This document shows positions 36,827 to 45,343 of a stretch of 64,000 bases of DNA, one piece after another. Origin of the DNA: Desulfobacteraceae bacterium (GTDB lineage Bacteria; Desulfobacterota; Desulfobacteria; Desulfobacterales; Desulfobacteraceae); NCBI GenBank assembly GCA_024225635.1, contig JAAEMK010000557.1, positions 1-64,000 of the forward strand. The letters run 5' to 3'. Both the position numbers and the translations under genes were made by a program. Numbering within the stretch: the first letter of the stretch is position 1; every line of letters starts with the position of its first letter. Below the pieces are notes generated by a model. That model ran no database searches. It was given only the letters and a program-made list of their open reading frames with translations, and was not told where the DNA came from.

Positions 36827-37873
36827 TCAGCTGTTTTTGGCCCTCAACTGTCCGCAGGCGGCGGAAATATCGTCGCCTTTGCTTTTCCGGACCATGGCGG
36901 TGACATTTCTGTCCAGAAGGATCTGGAGAAATCTCTGGATCCTTTCCCTGGAAGGGCGTTTGAAATCGCTTTTGTCGTGTTCGTTAAAGGGGATGAGGTT
37001 GACCTTTGAGCGGATGGGCCGCAGGAGCTTGATCAGGCGTTTTGCGTCCTCGTCGCTGTCGTTGACCCCCTGGATCAGGATGTATTCAAAGGTGATCTTC
37101 TTTCTCGGCTTCATCTCAAAGCGTTTACAGGCTTTCAGCAGCTCCTCCATGGAATAGCGCCGGTTCACCGGCATGAGCATGGAGCGGGTTTCTTCCGTGG
37201 TTGCGTTGAGGGAGACAGCCAGGTTGGCCTCTGTCTCGTTGCCAAGGGACAGGATTTCCGGTACAAGGCCCGAGGTGGATATGGTGACCCTCCGGGAGGA
37301 GAATTTCAGCCCGTAATCGCTGTCTGTGATGATCGAGAGCGCTTTTACAACGGCATCATAGTTGGCAAGGGGTTCTCCCATGCCCATGAAGACGATGTTT
37401 GACATGGGCTTGGCGCTGTCCCTTGCGGCCACCAGTGCCTGGGCGTCCCTCACCTGGTCGACTATTTCGGCCGTGGTGAGGTTCCGTTCAAATCCCCCCT
37501 TTGCCGTAAGGCAGAATTTACATGCCTGGGCGCAGCCGACCTGGGAGGAGATGCAGAGGGTGTAGTGGTCCTTTTCCGGTATGAGCACCGCTTCGATGTA
37601 GGCGTTGTCATGGAGGCGGAACAGCAGTTTCTCGGTACCGTCCTTGGAGCGTTCCGAACGCTCCAGTTCAAGTCTTGATATGGAAAAATTCTCCTTGAGC
37701 GTCTCCCGCAGTTCCTTGCCGATATCGGTCATCTCGTCAAAGGTGTTGGCCTGGCGCAGGTAGAGCCATTTGAAAATCTGGCCCGCCCGGAAGGATCTTT
37801 CTCCCCTCTGTTCGAACCATTCCACAAGCTCTTCCCTCGTTAAATTTTTGATTTCTTTCTTGTGTTTCAACAA
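36827..37873 (-). CDS. rlmN: 23S rRNA (A2503)-C2 / tRNA (A37)-C2 methyltransferase RlmN
   Basis: A 348-residue radical SAM methyltransferase. The 4Fe-4S motif is CAQACKFC (CX3CX2C) and the second catalytic Cys is near the C-terminus in SAACGQLR. It also has GMGEPLANYDAV and the N-terminal LTREELVEWF helix. It is transcribed divergently from ffh. Confidence 0.96.
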   Translation of the reverse strand: MLKHKKEIKNLTREELVEWFEQRGERSFRAGQIFKWLYLRQANTFDEMTDIGKELRETLKENFSISRLELERSERSKDGTEKLLFRLHDNAYIEAVLIPEKDHYTLCISSQVGCAQACKFCLTAKGGFERNLTTAEIVDQVRDAQALVAARDSAKPMSNIVFMGMGEPLANYDAVVKALSIITDSDYGLKFSSRRVTISTSGLVPEILSLGNETEANLAVSLNATTEETRSMLMPVNRRYSMEELLKACKRFEMKPRKKITFEYILIQGVNDSDEDAKRLIKLLRPIRSKVNLIPFNEHDKSDFKRPSRERIQRFLQILLDRNVTAMVRKSKGDDISAACGQLRAKNS

Positions 37874-37923
37874 ATTTCCCCGTAAAGTTTATAGTTGTGT
37901 CTGGCGCTCAAAGCGCTTTTCCC

Positions 37924-37952
37924 TTGACTTATCATGAAATAAATACTAATTT
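37924..37952 (+). promoter_or_regulatory. Possible promoter of the ffh-rpsP operon
   Basis: TTGACT (37924-37929) with TAATTT at 17-bp spacing, 39 bp before the ffh start, in the AT-rich divergent region next to rlmN. The -10 box is weak. Confidence 0.4.
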
Positions 37953-37990
37953 CAAGATTTTAATCCATGATCAAGGTTTGATGATTTATT

Positions 37991-39316
37991 ATGTTTGACA
38001 ACTTGAGTGATAAGCTTAACTCTGCGTTCAAAAAACTCAAGGGACGCGGAGCCCTTACGGAAAAGGCCGTTGACGAGGGCCTTAAACAGGTTCGAATGGC
38101 GCTTCTTGAAGCGGATGTGAATTACAGGGTTGCAAAAAATGTAATTTCAGATATAAAAGAGAGAGCGCTTGGTCAGGAGGTGATGGAGAGCCTGACCCCG
38201 GGACAGCAGGTTATCAAGATCGTTTATGACGAATTCTCTCGCATGATGGGGTCTTCCCATGAAGAGTTGAGTCTGAACGGTAAGGCACCGAACGCCGTGA
38301 TGCTTGTTGGACTGCAGGGCGCAGGAAAGACTACCACCGCAGGAAAACTCGCTCTTTACTTGAAAAAAAACGGTAAGCGCCCCTATCTGGTCCCTGTGGA
38401 CGTCTACAGGCCGGCGGCTATAGATCAGCTGAAAACGCTCGGTAAACAGCTGGATCTTCCGGTGTTTCCGTCAACCCAGGAGATGAAACCCCTCGAGATC
38501 TGCCAGGCGGCGGTGAAAACGGCCGGGGAAGAGGGCTATGACACTCTGCTGGTCGATACTGCGGGCCGTCTCCATGTGGACGAGGAGCTGATGGCGGAGC
38601 TGGTCGGACTGAAAACGGGGCTCAATCCGTCGGAAATCCTTCTGGTCGCAGATGCCATGACAGGTCAGGATGCCGTCAATATCGCCGGGTCATTTGACAA
38701 GGCCCTTGATTTGAGCGGTGTGATACTGACCAAGATGGACGGCGATGCAAGGGGCGGTGCGGCACTTTCGATCAAGGCCGTCACCGGAAAACCCCTCAAG
38801 TTCATCGGCGTCGGTGAAAAAAGCACTGCACTTGAACCCTTCCATCCCGAGCGGATGGCTTCAAGGATTCTGGGTATGGGAGACACCCTTTCGTTCATCG
38901 AACGGGCCCAGGAGGCGGTTGACCAGAAAAAGGCGGAGCAACTTGAGCAGAAGCTCAAAAAGAACCAGTTTACCCTTGAGGATTTCCGGGATCAGATGGC
39001 ATCGGTGAGAAATATGGGATCCATCAAGGAACTTATCGGGATGCTTCCCGGTGTCAATAAGAAAATGCTTTCGGGCTTGAATATTGATGAGCGGGAATTT
39101 GTTAGGATTGAGGCGATTATCAATTCCATGACCCCTGAAGAACGGCGAACCCACGCCATGATCAAGGGCAGCAGGAAGAAGAGGATCGCCAAGGGAAGCG
39201 GTACGACTGTTCAGGATGTGAACAAGCTTCTCAAGAGTTACACACAGACAATGAAGATGGTCAAAAAAATCAATAAAGGTGGCATGCGATCCCTCAGGGG
39301 CATGCTTCCGTTCTAA
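37991..39316 (+). CDS. ffh: Signal recognition particle protein Ffh
   Basis: A 441-residue SRP54 GTPase that targets membrane proteins co-translationally with 4.5S RNA and FtsY. N domain, then G domain (GLQGAGKTTTAGKLA, DTAGRLHVD, TKMDGDARGGAALS), then the Met-rich M domain from about 300 (MASVRNMGS, KRIAKGSGTTVQDVN). First gene of the ffh-rpsP-khpA-rimM-trmD-rplS cluster. Confidence 0.97.
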   Translation: MFDNLSDKLNSAFKKLKGRGALTEKAVDEGLKQVRMALLEADVNYRVAKNVISDIKERALGQEVMESLTPGQQVIKIVYDEFSRMMGSSHEELSLNGKAPNAVMLVGLQGAGKTTTAGKLALYLKKNGKRPYLVPVDVYRPAAIDQLKTLGKQLDLPVFPSTQEMKPLEICQAAVKTAGEEGYDTLLVDTAGRLHVDEELMAELVGLKTGLNPSEILLVADAMTGQDAVNIAGSFDKALDLSGVILTKMDGDARGGAALSIKAVTGKPLKFIGVGEKSTALEPFHPERMASRILGMGDTLSFIERAQEAVDQKKAEQLEQKLKKNQFTLEDFRDQMASVRNMGSIKELIGMLPGVNKKMLSGLNIDEREFVRIEAIINSMTPEERRTHAMIKGSRKKRIAKGSGTTVQDVNKLLKSYTQTMKMVKKINKGGMRSLRGMLPF

Positions 39317-39329
39317 GGAGAAAAAGTAA

Positions 39330-39584
39330 ATGTCAGTTAAGATCAGATTGGCTAGGCGCGGAGCAAAAAAGAAGCCATTTTACAGAATCGTTGCAGCAGA
39401 TATCGAGGCGCCCCGGGATGGAAAATTCCTTGAAAGCCTTGGTACTTATAATCCCATGGAAGAGCCCGCGGTAGTTGTCCTGGATGAGGAGAGAATCCGG
39501 TACTGGATGGGCGAGGGTGCCATTCCTACAACAACAGTGAAGAGCATCCTGAAGAAAGAGGGATTTAGTTCCACACCTGCATGA
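39330..39584 (+). CDS. rpsP: 30S ribosomal protein S16
   Basis: An 84-residue ribosomal protein starting MSVKIRLARRGAKKKPFYRI, diagnostic of S16. AAGGAG lies upstream. Lies 13 bp after ffh, the usual order. Confidence 0.97.
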   Translation: MSVKIRLARRGAKKKPFYRIVAADIEAPRDGKFLESLGTYNPMEEPAVVVLDEERIRYWMGEGAIPTTTVKSILKKEGFSSTPA

Positions 39585-39636
39585 TAATTGTATCGGACCC
39601 ATATTCTCAACACCCCATTTATAAGGAGATGGAGTT

Positions 39637-39867
39637 ATGAAAGAGCTGGTTAAATACATTGCACAGGCACTGGTTGATAATCCTGACGAGGTTGAAGTCT
39701 CAGAAGTGGAGGGTAGCCAGACCTCTGTGTTAGAGCTTAAGGTGGCAAAAGAGGATCTGGGTAAGGTGATTGGCAAACAGGGCAGATCTGCCCGTGCCAT
39801 GAGGACAATTTTGAGCGCAGCATCTGCAAAGCTGAAAAAGCGTACGGTGCTCGAGATCGTGGAGTAA
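39637..39867 (+). CDS. khpA: KH-domain RNA-binding protein KhpA
   Basis: A 76-residue single KH domain with the GxxG loop in [16 protein letters not shown]. KhpA binds RNA, usually with KhpB, and influences cell division and sRNA pools. Between rpsP and rimM as in most bacteria that have it. Confidence 0.94.
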   Translation: MKELVKYIAQALVDNPDEVEVSEVEGSQTSVLELKVAKEDLGKVIGKQGRSARAMRTILSAASAKLKKRTVLEIVE

Positions 39868-39874
39868 CAACTGC

Positions 39875-40378
39875 ATGGAAATAACTCTGTTTACCCTTGG
39901 TCAGGTAACCGGAGTGCACGGGTTGAAAGGGTTCCTGAAGATCAGGTCGTTTGCCGGATCTATGGCAACGTTCAGACAAGGACTCGACCTGGTTGTACGA
40001 AGGAATGGAAAAACCGATCAATTGTTCGAAATTGTAAAGGCATCTCCACATAAGAAGGGTGCGCTGCTGTTACTTTCCGGTGTGGACCGGGACATGGCTG
40101 AAACCCTTGTGGGCGCAGAGCTTCTGGTTGACAGGAATGAATTGCCGGAACCCGAAGAGGACTCCTATTTCTGGGAGGATCTCATCGGTCTCGAGGTCAT
40201 AGACCGGACAGCCGGTCTCCTTGGCAAAATCGATTCCGTGATGGAGACTGGAAGCAATGATGTCTTTGTGGTCAAGGGAGGCGAGCGGGAAGTCCTTGTT
40301 CCCGGACTCGCCTCGGTTGTTCTCCGGGTTGATATAGAGAAGGGTGAGATGGTTATCGATCTTCCGGAGGGGCTATAG
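39875..40378 (+). CDS. rimM: Ribosome maturation factor RimM
   Basis: A 167-residue 16S-processing factor that binds S19. The N-terminal RimM barrel has GQVTGVHGLKGFLKI; the C-terminal PRC-barrel part starts near YFWEDLIGLEVID. It follows khpA by 7 bp and precedes trmD. Confidence 0.95.
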   Translation: MEITLFTLGQVTGVHGLKGFLKIRSFAGSMATFRQGLDLVVRRNGKTDQLFEIVKASPHKKGALLLLSGVDRDMAETLVGAELLVDRNELPEPEEDSYFWEDLIGLEVIDRTAGLLGKIDSVMETGSNDVFVVKGGEREVLVPGLASVVLRVDIEKGEMVIDLPEGL

Positions 40379-40388
40379 TTTGGAATCA

Positions 40389-41141
40389 ATGAAGTTTACG
40401 GTACTGACCCTCTTCCCGGAGCTTGTCGATCCTTTCTTCGGCCATGGTATGATCGCCAGGGCCGTGGAAAAGCAGGCAATCACCGGCCGCGCCATAAACA
40501 TCCGGGATTTTTCCTGTGACCGCCACAACACGGTGGATGACAGGCCTTACGGAGGCGGCTGCGGAATGGTCATGAAGCCCGAACCCCTTGCCGCTGCAAT
40601 CAGGGCGGCCAAGGCTGAGGCGCCGGGCTCCAGGGTTATTCACATGAGCCCCCAGGGCAGACCCTTTGACCAGCGGCTGGCCCTGGAACTTGCAGAACAA
40701 GGCCAAGGATTGATTTTCATCTGCGGCCGGTACGAAGGTATTGACGAGCGGATCTGTCACAGCCTGGTGGACGAAGAGATCTCCATTGGCGATTATGTGA
40801 TGACCGGCGGAGAACTTGCCGCCATGGTGATCATAGATGCGGTGACCCGGCTGCTGCCCGGGGTCCTCGGGGGAGAGACCTCCGCTGAAATTGATTCGTT
40901 TCGAAATGATCGTCTGGAATATGCCCACTACACCCGGCCACCCGGGTTTGAGGGTATGGATGTTCCAGACGTGCTGTTGTCCGGGGATCACCAGGCCATC
41001 GAAAAATGGCGCCGGGCCTCCTCTTTGAAACGGACGTTTTTAAAGCGGCCGGATCTGTTTGAGAAGAGGAACCTTGATCCAGAGGAGAGAAAACTATTAA
41101 AAATATGGTGTCAGGAACTTGAAACGCTTATCAACGAGTAA
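40389..41141 (+). CDS. trmD: tRNA (guanine-N1)-methyltransferase TrmD
   Basis: A SPOUT methyltransferase that makes m1G37 in tRNA; 250 residues from the ATG at 40389 (family start MKFTVLTLFPELVDPFFG). The frame is open farther upstream inside rimM. Motifs include GGGCGMVMKPEP, CGRYEGIDER and the knot segment EEISIGDYVMTGGELA. Confidence 0.96.
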   Translation: MKFTVLTLFPELVDPFFGHGMIARAVEKQAITGRAINIRDFSCDRHNTVDDRPYGGGCGMVMKPEPLAAAIRAAKAEAPGSRVIHMSPQGRPFDQRLALELAEQGQGLIFICGRYEGIDERICHSLVDEEISIGDYVMTGGELAAMVIIDAVTRLLPGVLGGETSAEIDSFRNDRLEYAHYTRPPGFEGMDVPDVLLSGDHQAIEKWRRASSLKRTFLKRPDLFEKRNLDPEERKLLKIWCQELETLINE

Positions 41142-41700
41142 TCTCTATCTGGCTCTTATCCACCACCCGGTCTCCAACAAACGTGGAGAAATTATTGCGT
41201 CGGCCCTGACGACCATCGACCTGCATGACATTGCCAGGGCATCGATTACGTTCGGGGTGCGGGGCTTTTTTGTCGTCACTCCGCTTGAGGACCAGCAGAC
41301 CCTTGCCCATGAGGTGATCGCCCACTGGACAAAGGGGGTGGGGGGCAAGTTGAATCCGTTTCGAAAGCAGGCCCTGGAGCTGATCCGGGTTGTTGACTCG
41401 TTCGAGGAAGCCGTGGCTCAAATCGGAGAGGAGACAGGCAAGCCGGTGGTGACTGCGGCAACCAGTGCCGTACAGAATGGAGACACTGTCTCCCCGGCAG
41501 CCTTTGCCAGGGAGCTTGGCGACGAATCCGCCCACGTTATTGCCTTTGGCACGGCATGGGGCCTTTCAGAGGAATTTGTGAAGGAATGTGGGCTTGTCCT
41601 TGATCCCATTTACGGGGTGAACGGATATAACCATCTTTCTGTGAGATCAGCCGTATCCATTATGCTGGATAGGGTGATCTCCGCACGGGAAACGGCCTGA
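41119..41700 (+). CDS. SPOUT-type RNA methyltransferase (Methyltrn_RNA_4 family)
   Basis: A 193-residue protein of the family often found next to or fused behind TrmD in this group of bacteria. It starts at TTG 41119, overlapping trmD by 23 bp, with AGGA upstream. The core has LALIHHPVSNKRGEIIASAL and a likely SAM-site loop in FGTAWGLSEEF, with GYNHLSVRSAVSI near the end as in other knotted methyltransferases. The modified base is unknown to me. Confidence 0.8.
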   Translation: MKRLSTSNLYLALIHHPVSNKRGEIIASALTTIDLHDIARASITFGVRGFFVVTPLEDQQTLAHEVIAHWTKGVGGKLNPFRKQALELIRVVDSFEEAVAQIGEETGKPVVTAATSAVQNGDTVSPAAFARELGDESAHVIAFGTAWGLSEEFVKECGLVLDPIYGVNGYNHLSVRSAVSIMLDRVISARETA

Positions 41701-41765
41701 CGGCCGATATCCCGGGAAACATTACGAGTATAAGAAAAGTATAAATAAAGAGAGGAAAGAAGATA

Positions 41766-42113
41766 ATGAATGTAATTCAGCAGTTGGAACGAGAGCAGCT
41801 TCGACTCGATATGCCTGATTTCAGGGCCGGCGATACTGTCAAGGTACACGTGAAGATCCGAGAGGGTGAGAAAGAGAGAATCCAGGTTTTTGCCGGTGTT
41901 GTAATTAAGAAGACCAAGGGTCTTGCCAGTGCCCGCTTTACCGTAAGAAAGATTTCCGGCGGCGTTGGTGTTGAGCGAATCTTCCCCTTGAACTCCCCCG
42001 CCATCGACAAGATCGAAGTGGTTACACGGGGCCGGGTACGCAGGTCCAAGATCTACTACCTCAGAAACCTCCGTGGTAAGGCTGCCCGAATCAAAGAACG
42101 GCGTATGGTATAA
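41766..42113 (+). CDS. rplS: 50S ribosomal protein L19
   Basis: A 115-residue ribosomal protein at the 30S-50S interface, with [16 protein letters not shown] and the C-terminal [28 protein letters not shown] is upstream. It follows the trmD pair as usual. Confidence 0.97.
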   Translation: MNVIQQLEREQLRLDMPDFRAGDTVKVHVKIREGEKERIQVFAGVVIKKTKGLASARFTVRKISGGVGVERIFPLNSPAIDKIEVVTRGRVRRSKIYYLRNLRGKAARIKERRMV

Positions 42114-42124
42114 TTCCTGTTTCC

Positions 42125-42718
42125 ATGTGGACCTTTGAACATAAGGCTCAGGAAACGGGATACCGTCGCGTTGCAGGCGTTGACGAGGCCGGCAGGGGAC
42201 CCCTTGCCGGCCCCGTTGTGTCTGCAGCGGTTCTATTACCGCCGGATTTTCCGGACCAGGGAATTACCGACTCCAAGAAGCTGACCCCAAAGAAGCGGGA
42301 CATCCTCTATTCGGTGATCATGGAGAACGCCCTGGCTGTCTCGGTGGGTACCGCATCCCATCACGAGATCGATGAATTCAATATCCTCAGGGCCTCGTTG
42401 CTCTCCATGAAACGGGCCGTCCTTGGAATCGACCCCCTGCCGGACCATCTTTTGATCGACGGAAAGTTCACCATCGATTCCCCCATAAGCCAGCAGGCCA
42501 TCATCAAGGGTGATTCCCTGAGCATCTCCATTGCAGCCGCCTCCATTGTGGCCAAGGTGACACGGGACCGGCTCATGGCGGATATCCACCGGCTCTATCC
42601 AGAGTATGGATTTGACCGGCACAAGGGATACCCGACCAAGGCCCACAAACAGGCCCTGGCGGAGTTCGGTCCAACCCCCGTGCACCGGATGAGTTTCAAG
42701 GGTGTAGGGAGCGTCTAA
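42125..42718 (+). CDS. rnhB: Ribonuclease HII
   Basis: A 197-residue nuclease that removes ribonucleotides from DNA. Active-site motifs: [16 protein letters not shown] (Asp, Glu) and the Asp in [15 protein letters not shown] and [14 protein letters not shown] complete it. Its stop overlaps the yraN start. Confidence 0.96.
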   Translation: MWTFEHKAQETGYRRVAGVDEAGRGPLAGPVVSAAVLLPPDFPDQGITDSKKLTPKKRDILYSVIMENALAVSVGTASHHEIDEFNILRASLLSMKRAVLGIDPLPDHLLIDGKFTIDSPISQQAIIKGDSLSISIAAASIVAKVTRDRLMADIHRLYPEYGFDRHKGYPTKAHKQALAEFGPTPVHRMSFKGVGSV

Positions 42719-43083
42719 TGCCGGGCAAGCGGCAGCGGCTGGGGCAGTTGGCCGAGGATGCCGCCTGCCGCTTCCTTGAAGAGCTGGGATTCACCATTAT
42801 CGAAAGAAACTACAGGATCAGGGCAGCCGAGATCGACATCATTGCAAAGGATGGCGACACCTTGGTTTTTCTGGAGGTAAAGGCGAGGTCCACCCTTTCC
42901 AAGGGAGGTCCCAGGGAGGCCGTTGGCATCGTCAAGCAGCAGAAGATCGTTCTGGGGGCCCGCCATTTTATCCGGGAAAAAGGGCTTTCCGATTCCCGGG
43001 TCCGGTTTGATGTGGTGGCCCTTTACGAAAAAAACAACCGATTCAGGATAGAGTTGATTGAAAATGCATTCCAGGCAGAATGA
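42718..43083 (+). CDS. yraN: YraN family protein (UPF0102)
   Basis: A 121-residue predicted nuclease-fold protein, with GQLAEDAACRFLEELGF and the restriction-endonuclease-like EIDIIAKDGDTLVFLEVKAR (D-ExK pattern). Function is not established. It is coupled to rnhB and overlaps rsmI, the usual neighbourhood. Confidence 0.92.
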   Translation: MPGKRQRLGQLAEDAACRFLEELGFTIIERNYRIRAAEIDIIAKDGDTLVFLEVKARSTLSKGGPREAVGIVKQQKIVLGARHFIREKGLSDSRVRFDVVALYEKNNRFRIELIENAFQAE

Positions 43084-43957
43084 AACAGGCGATCCGTCCC
43101 CCGGAGCTCCGGGAACCCTCTATGTAGTGGCCACCCCCATCGGCAACCTTGAAGACATCACCTTCAGGGCCGTCAGGATTCTTAAAGAGGTCCAGGTCAT
43201 TGCCGCCGAAGATACCCGCCACACGGGAAAGCTTCTTTCCCATTACCAGATAAAAAATTCCCTGGTATCATGCCATGAACATAATGAAGAGGGACGAATT
43301 CCCGAACTCATCCTCCGGTTGAGCCGGGGAGATGATATTGCCCTGGTATCGGATGCGGGCACCCCCTCGGTGTCGGATCCCGGCTACCGGCTGATAAGGG
43401 CCTGCGCCGAGCAAGGCATCCGGGTCGTTCCGGTTCCGGGCCCTTCTGCCGCCGTGGCCGGCCTCAGCGTGTCCGGGCTTCCAACGGACTCGTTTCTCTT
43501 TTTGGGGTTTTTGCCGAGAAAATCGGGAAAGCGCCGGAATTATCTTGAATCGTTGAAAAATGAGCGGGCCACCCTTGTTATATACGAATCGCCCAGGCGG
43601 ATACTCGGGCTTCTTTCCGAGATCGTCGAGGCCATGGGTGACCGGCCGGGGATGCTGGCCAGGGAGATCACCAAGATCCATGAAGAGTACCTCCGGGGAA
43701 ACTTAAGTGAGATCATTGCCTCCCTCGAGGCAAGGGCGTCGGTGAAAGGGGAGTGCGCCCTTTTTGTGTCCGGAGCAGGGGAGGTGTCCCAGCCGATGCT
43801 GTCGGAAGAGGGGCTTGACCGGGAGATCCTCGCCGCCCTGGCAGGCGAGGGACAGCGGAAAAAAACATCGGCCCTTGCAAAAGAGCTTTCCAAACGATTA
43901 AAGCTTTCCAAAAAAACCGTGTATGACCGTATCCTGGTGCTCCAGGACCGGAAATAG
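43064..43957 (+). CDS. rsmI: 16S rRNA 2'-O-methyltransferase RsmI
   Basis: About 297 residues; methylates the ribose of C1402 in 16S rRNA. Family motifs: TLYVVATPIGNLEDITFRA, AAEDTRHTGKLL, SDAGTPSVSDPGYRLI and VPGPSAAVAGLSVSGLPTD. Start uncertain between TTG 43058 and ATG 43064; I prefer the ATG. It overlaps yraN by 20 bp and ends this cluster. Confidence 0.94.
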   Translation: MHSRQNETGDPSPGAPGTLYVVATPIGNLEDITFRAVRILKEVQVIAAEDTRHTGKLLSHYQIKNSLVSCHEHNEEGRIPELILRLSRGDDIALVSDAGTPSVSDPGYRLIRACAEQGIRVVPVPGPSAAVAGLSVSGLPTDSFLFLGFLPRKSGKRRNYLESLKNERATLVIYESPRRILGLLSEIVEAMGDRPGMLAREITKIHEEYLRGNLSEIIASLEARASVKGECALFVSGAGEVSQPMLSEEGLDREILAALAGEGQRKKTSALAKELSKRLKLSKKTVYDRILVLQDRK

Positions 43958-43984
43958 GGAGCATGCTCCGTGCTCCCCCCAGTC

Positions 43985-44039
43985 CTTCATGGTAAATCCC
44001 ACCCTTTCCCACCTTCATGTCCTTCATGATCTTCATGGT
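43985..44039. repeat. CTTCATGNN nonamer repeat
   Basis: Three consecutive nonamers CTTCATGTC, CTTCATGAT and CTTCATGGT (44013-44039), plus a single CTTCATGGT at 43985-43993, lie between rsmI and the TetR gene. The same unit occurs three times in a row near 57982. Confidence 0.75.
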
Positions 44040-44045
44040 TGAAAT

Positions 44046-44645
44046 TTAACAACTGCCCGACAGCCCAGGAGTCGTAGATCGTCTTTCATCAGAGGCGATT
44101 GCAGTAATGTAAAAACCAAGAGGGCCATCGACCGAATCAATATTCAGGTGTTCGTCTTCAGGGTTACAATTCATAGCCAAAGCAAAACCATGTAAATAAT
44201 CTGCAAGCAAATCCACTGCACTTTTAAGCGTCGTCGCATCCAGGCTTAATGGTTGTAATGCAATATGGAATCTTTGTATAAATATTTCAGATGGTCCCTC
44301 AGATTTCATCGTTAACAAAGTTTCCAATAATCCAGGATGTTCTTTTAATAGCTTAAGATAGCTTTTACACAGAAGCATGAGCTCATTTTGCCAATTTCCC
44401 TCATCCATGGGTTCGTAAATTTCTTTGATTAAAGATACTGTGACTGCTTCAAGCAATTCATTCTTATTTGAAAAATAATAGTAGATAGCCATAGCGTCCA
44501 CATTGAGAGCCGCAGCAAGCTTACGAATACTTGGGATTTTTCCTTCTGAACGCATAAGTTTTTTTACACGATTTATTATCGCTGGGGACGTTAATTTATT
44601 CTTTGAACCAGCTGGTCGTCCTCTTTTTTTTGTATTGACTGTCAT
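44046..44645 (-). CDS. TetR-family transcriptional regulator
   Basis: A 199-residue repressor. The N-terminal HTH lies at about residues 20-65 (IPSIRKLAAALNVDAMAIYYYFSN) after a basic tail (KKRGRPAGSKNK). The C-terminal ligand domain (TetR_C-type, LLADYLHGFALAMN) has no recognisable ligand. It is divergent to the reductase gene, with a palindrome between them. Base composition and codons are more AT-rich than in neighbours, suggesting acquisition together with that gene. Confidence 0.88.
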   Translation of the reverse strand: MTVNTKKRGRPAGSKNKLTSPAIINRVKKLMRSEGKIPSIRKLAAALNVDAMAIYYYFSNKNELLEAVTVSLIKEIYEPMDEGNWQNELMLLCKSYLKLLKEHPGLLETLLTMKSEGPSEIFIQRFHIALQPLSLDATTLKSAVDLLADYLHGFALAMNCNPEDEHLNIDSVDGPLGFYITAIASDERRSTTPGLSGSC

Positions 44646-44674
44646 GTTAACTCCATGTATAAACCGTTTTTAAA

Positions 44675-44691
44675 ATTCTACATTGTAGAAT
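44675..44691. promoter_or_regulatory. Probable TetR operator
   Basis: ATTCTACATTGTAGAAT is a perfect 8+1+8 palindrome, 30 bp upstream of the TetR start and in the divergent promoter region with the reductase gene; typical place and size for autoregulation. Confidence 0.7.
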
Positions 44692-44785
44692 ATGTCTTAT
44701 ACGATAATAGCGATTAGAACAAGCGATTTTCTAAAGTTCAGCTCTTATCTCAAAACATGACATTAAATTATAATGGAAGGTGGAC

Positions 44786-45319
44786 ATGTCAAATATTGTA
44801 TATATTGCAACAAGCCTGGATGGATATATTTCCGATAAGGACGGTGGATTGGATTGGTTACAGATGGTACCGAATCCAGATAATCTGGATTTCGGGTGGG
44901 CAAATTTTATGAACCGCATCGATGCTGTTGTTATGGGCCGTAAGACTTTTGAAACGGTTTGCAGCTTTGACTGCGATTGGCCTTATACAAAACCGGTATT
45001 TGTTCTCAGCAGTTCCCTGAAATCATTCCCTGAAGAATATGAAGGAAAAGCCGAAGCCATCGGCGGTCCGGTTTCAGAAGTTTTGAAAACGATTAAAAAC
45101 AAAGGGTACGAACATCTTTATATTGATGGAGGTGTTACTGTCCAAAATTTCCTAAAGGAAGATTTAATTGATGAAATGATCATTACGGTTATTCCTGTTC
45201 TTCTCGGAGGCGGTACGCCCTTGTTTTCCGAATTGCCAAAACAGATGGAATTTGAATGCGTTAAGTCGGAAGTGATCCTTGACGCCATGGTCAAAAATCA
45301 CTATCGCAGGAAAAAATAA
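44786..45319 (+). CDS. Dihydrofolate reductase-like / RibD C-terminal domain protein
   Basis: A 177-residue NADPH-reductase-fold protein of the YyaP/RibD_C family, with VYIATSLDGYISDKDGG, VVMGRKTFETV, and the nucleotide site HLYIDGGVTVQNFL. Such proteins are not true DHFRs and often accompany TetR regulators as inducible oxidoreductases. ATG at 44786 is preferred because GGAAGG lies just upstream; a GTG exists at 44780. AT-rich like its regulator. Confidence 0.86.
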   Translation: MSNIVYIATSLDGYISDKDGGLDWLQMVPNPDNLDFGWANFMNRIDAVVMGRKTFETVCSFDCDWPYTKPVFVLSSSLKSFPEEYEGKAEAIGGPVSEVLKTIKNKGYEHLYIDGGVTVQNFLKEDLIDEMIITVIPVLLGGGTPLFSELPKQMEFECVKSEVILDAMVKNHYRRKK

Positions 45320-45343
45320 TCTGAAAATGGAGGGGCCTCATAA

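Noticed and set aside
36820-36831. Terminator between the PP-loop gene and rlmN
   Set aside because: CTGACAGGTCAG is a short palindrome with almost no loop; the following T-run is inside rlmN and the stem is weak.
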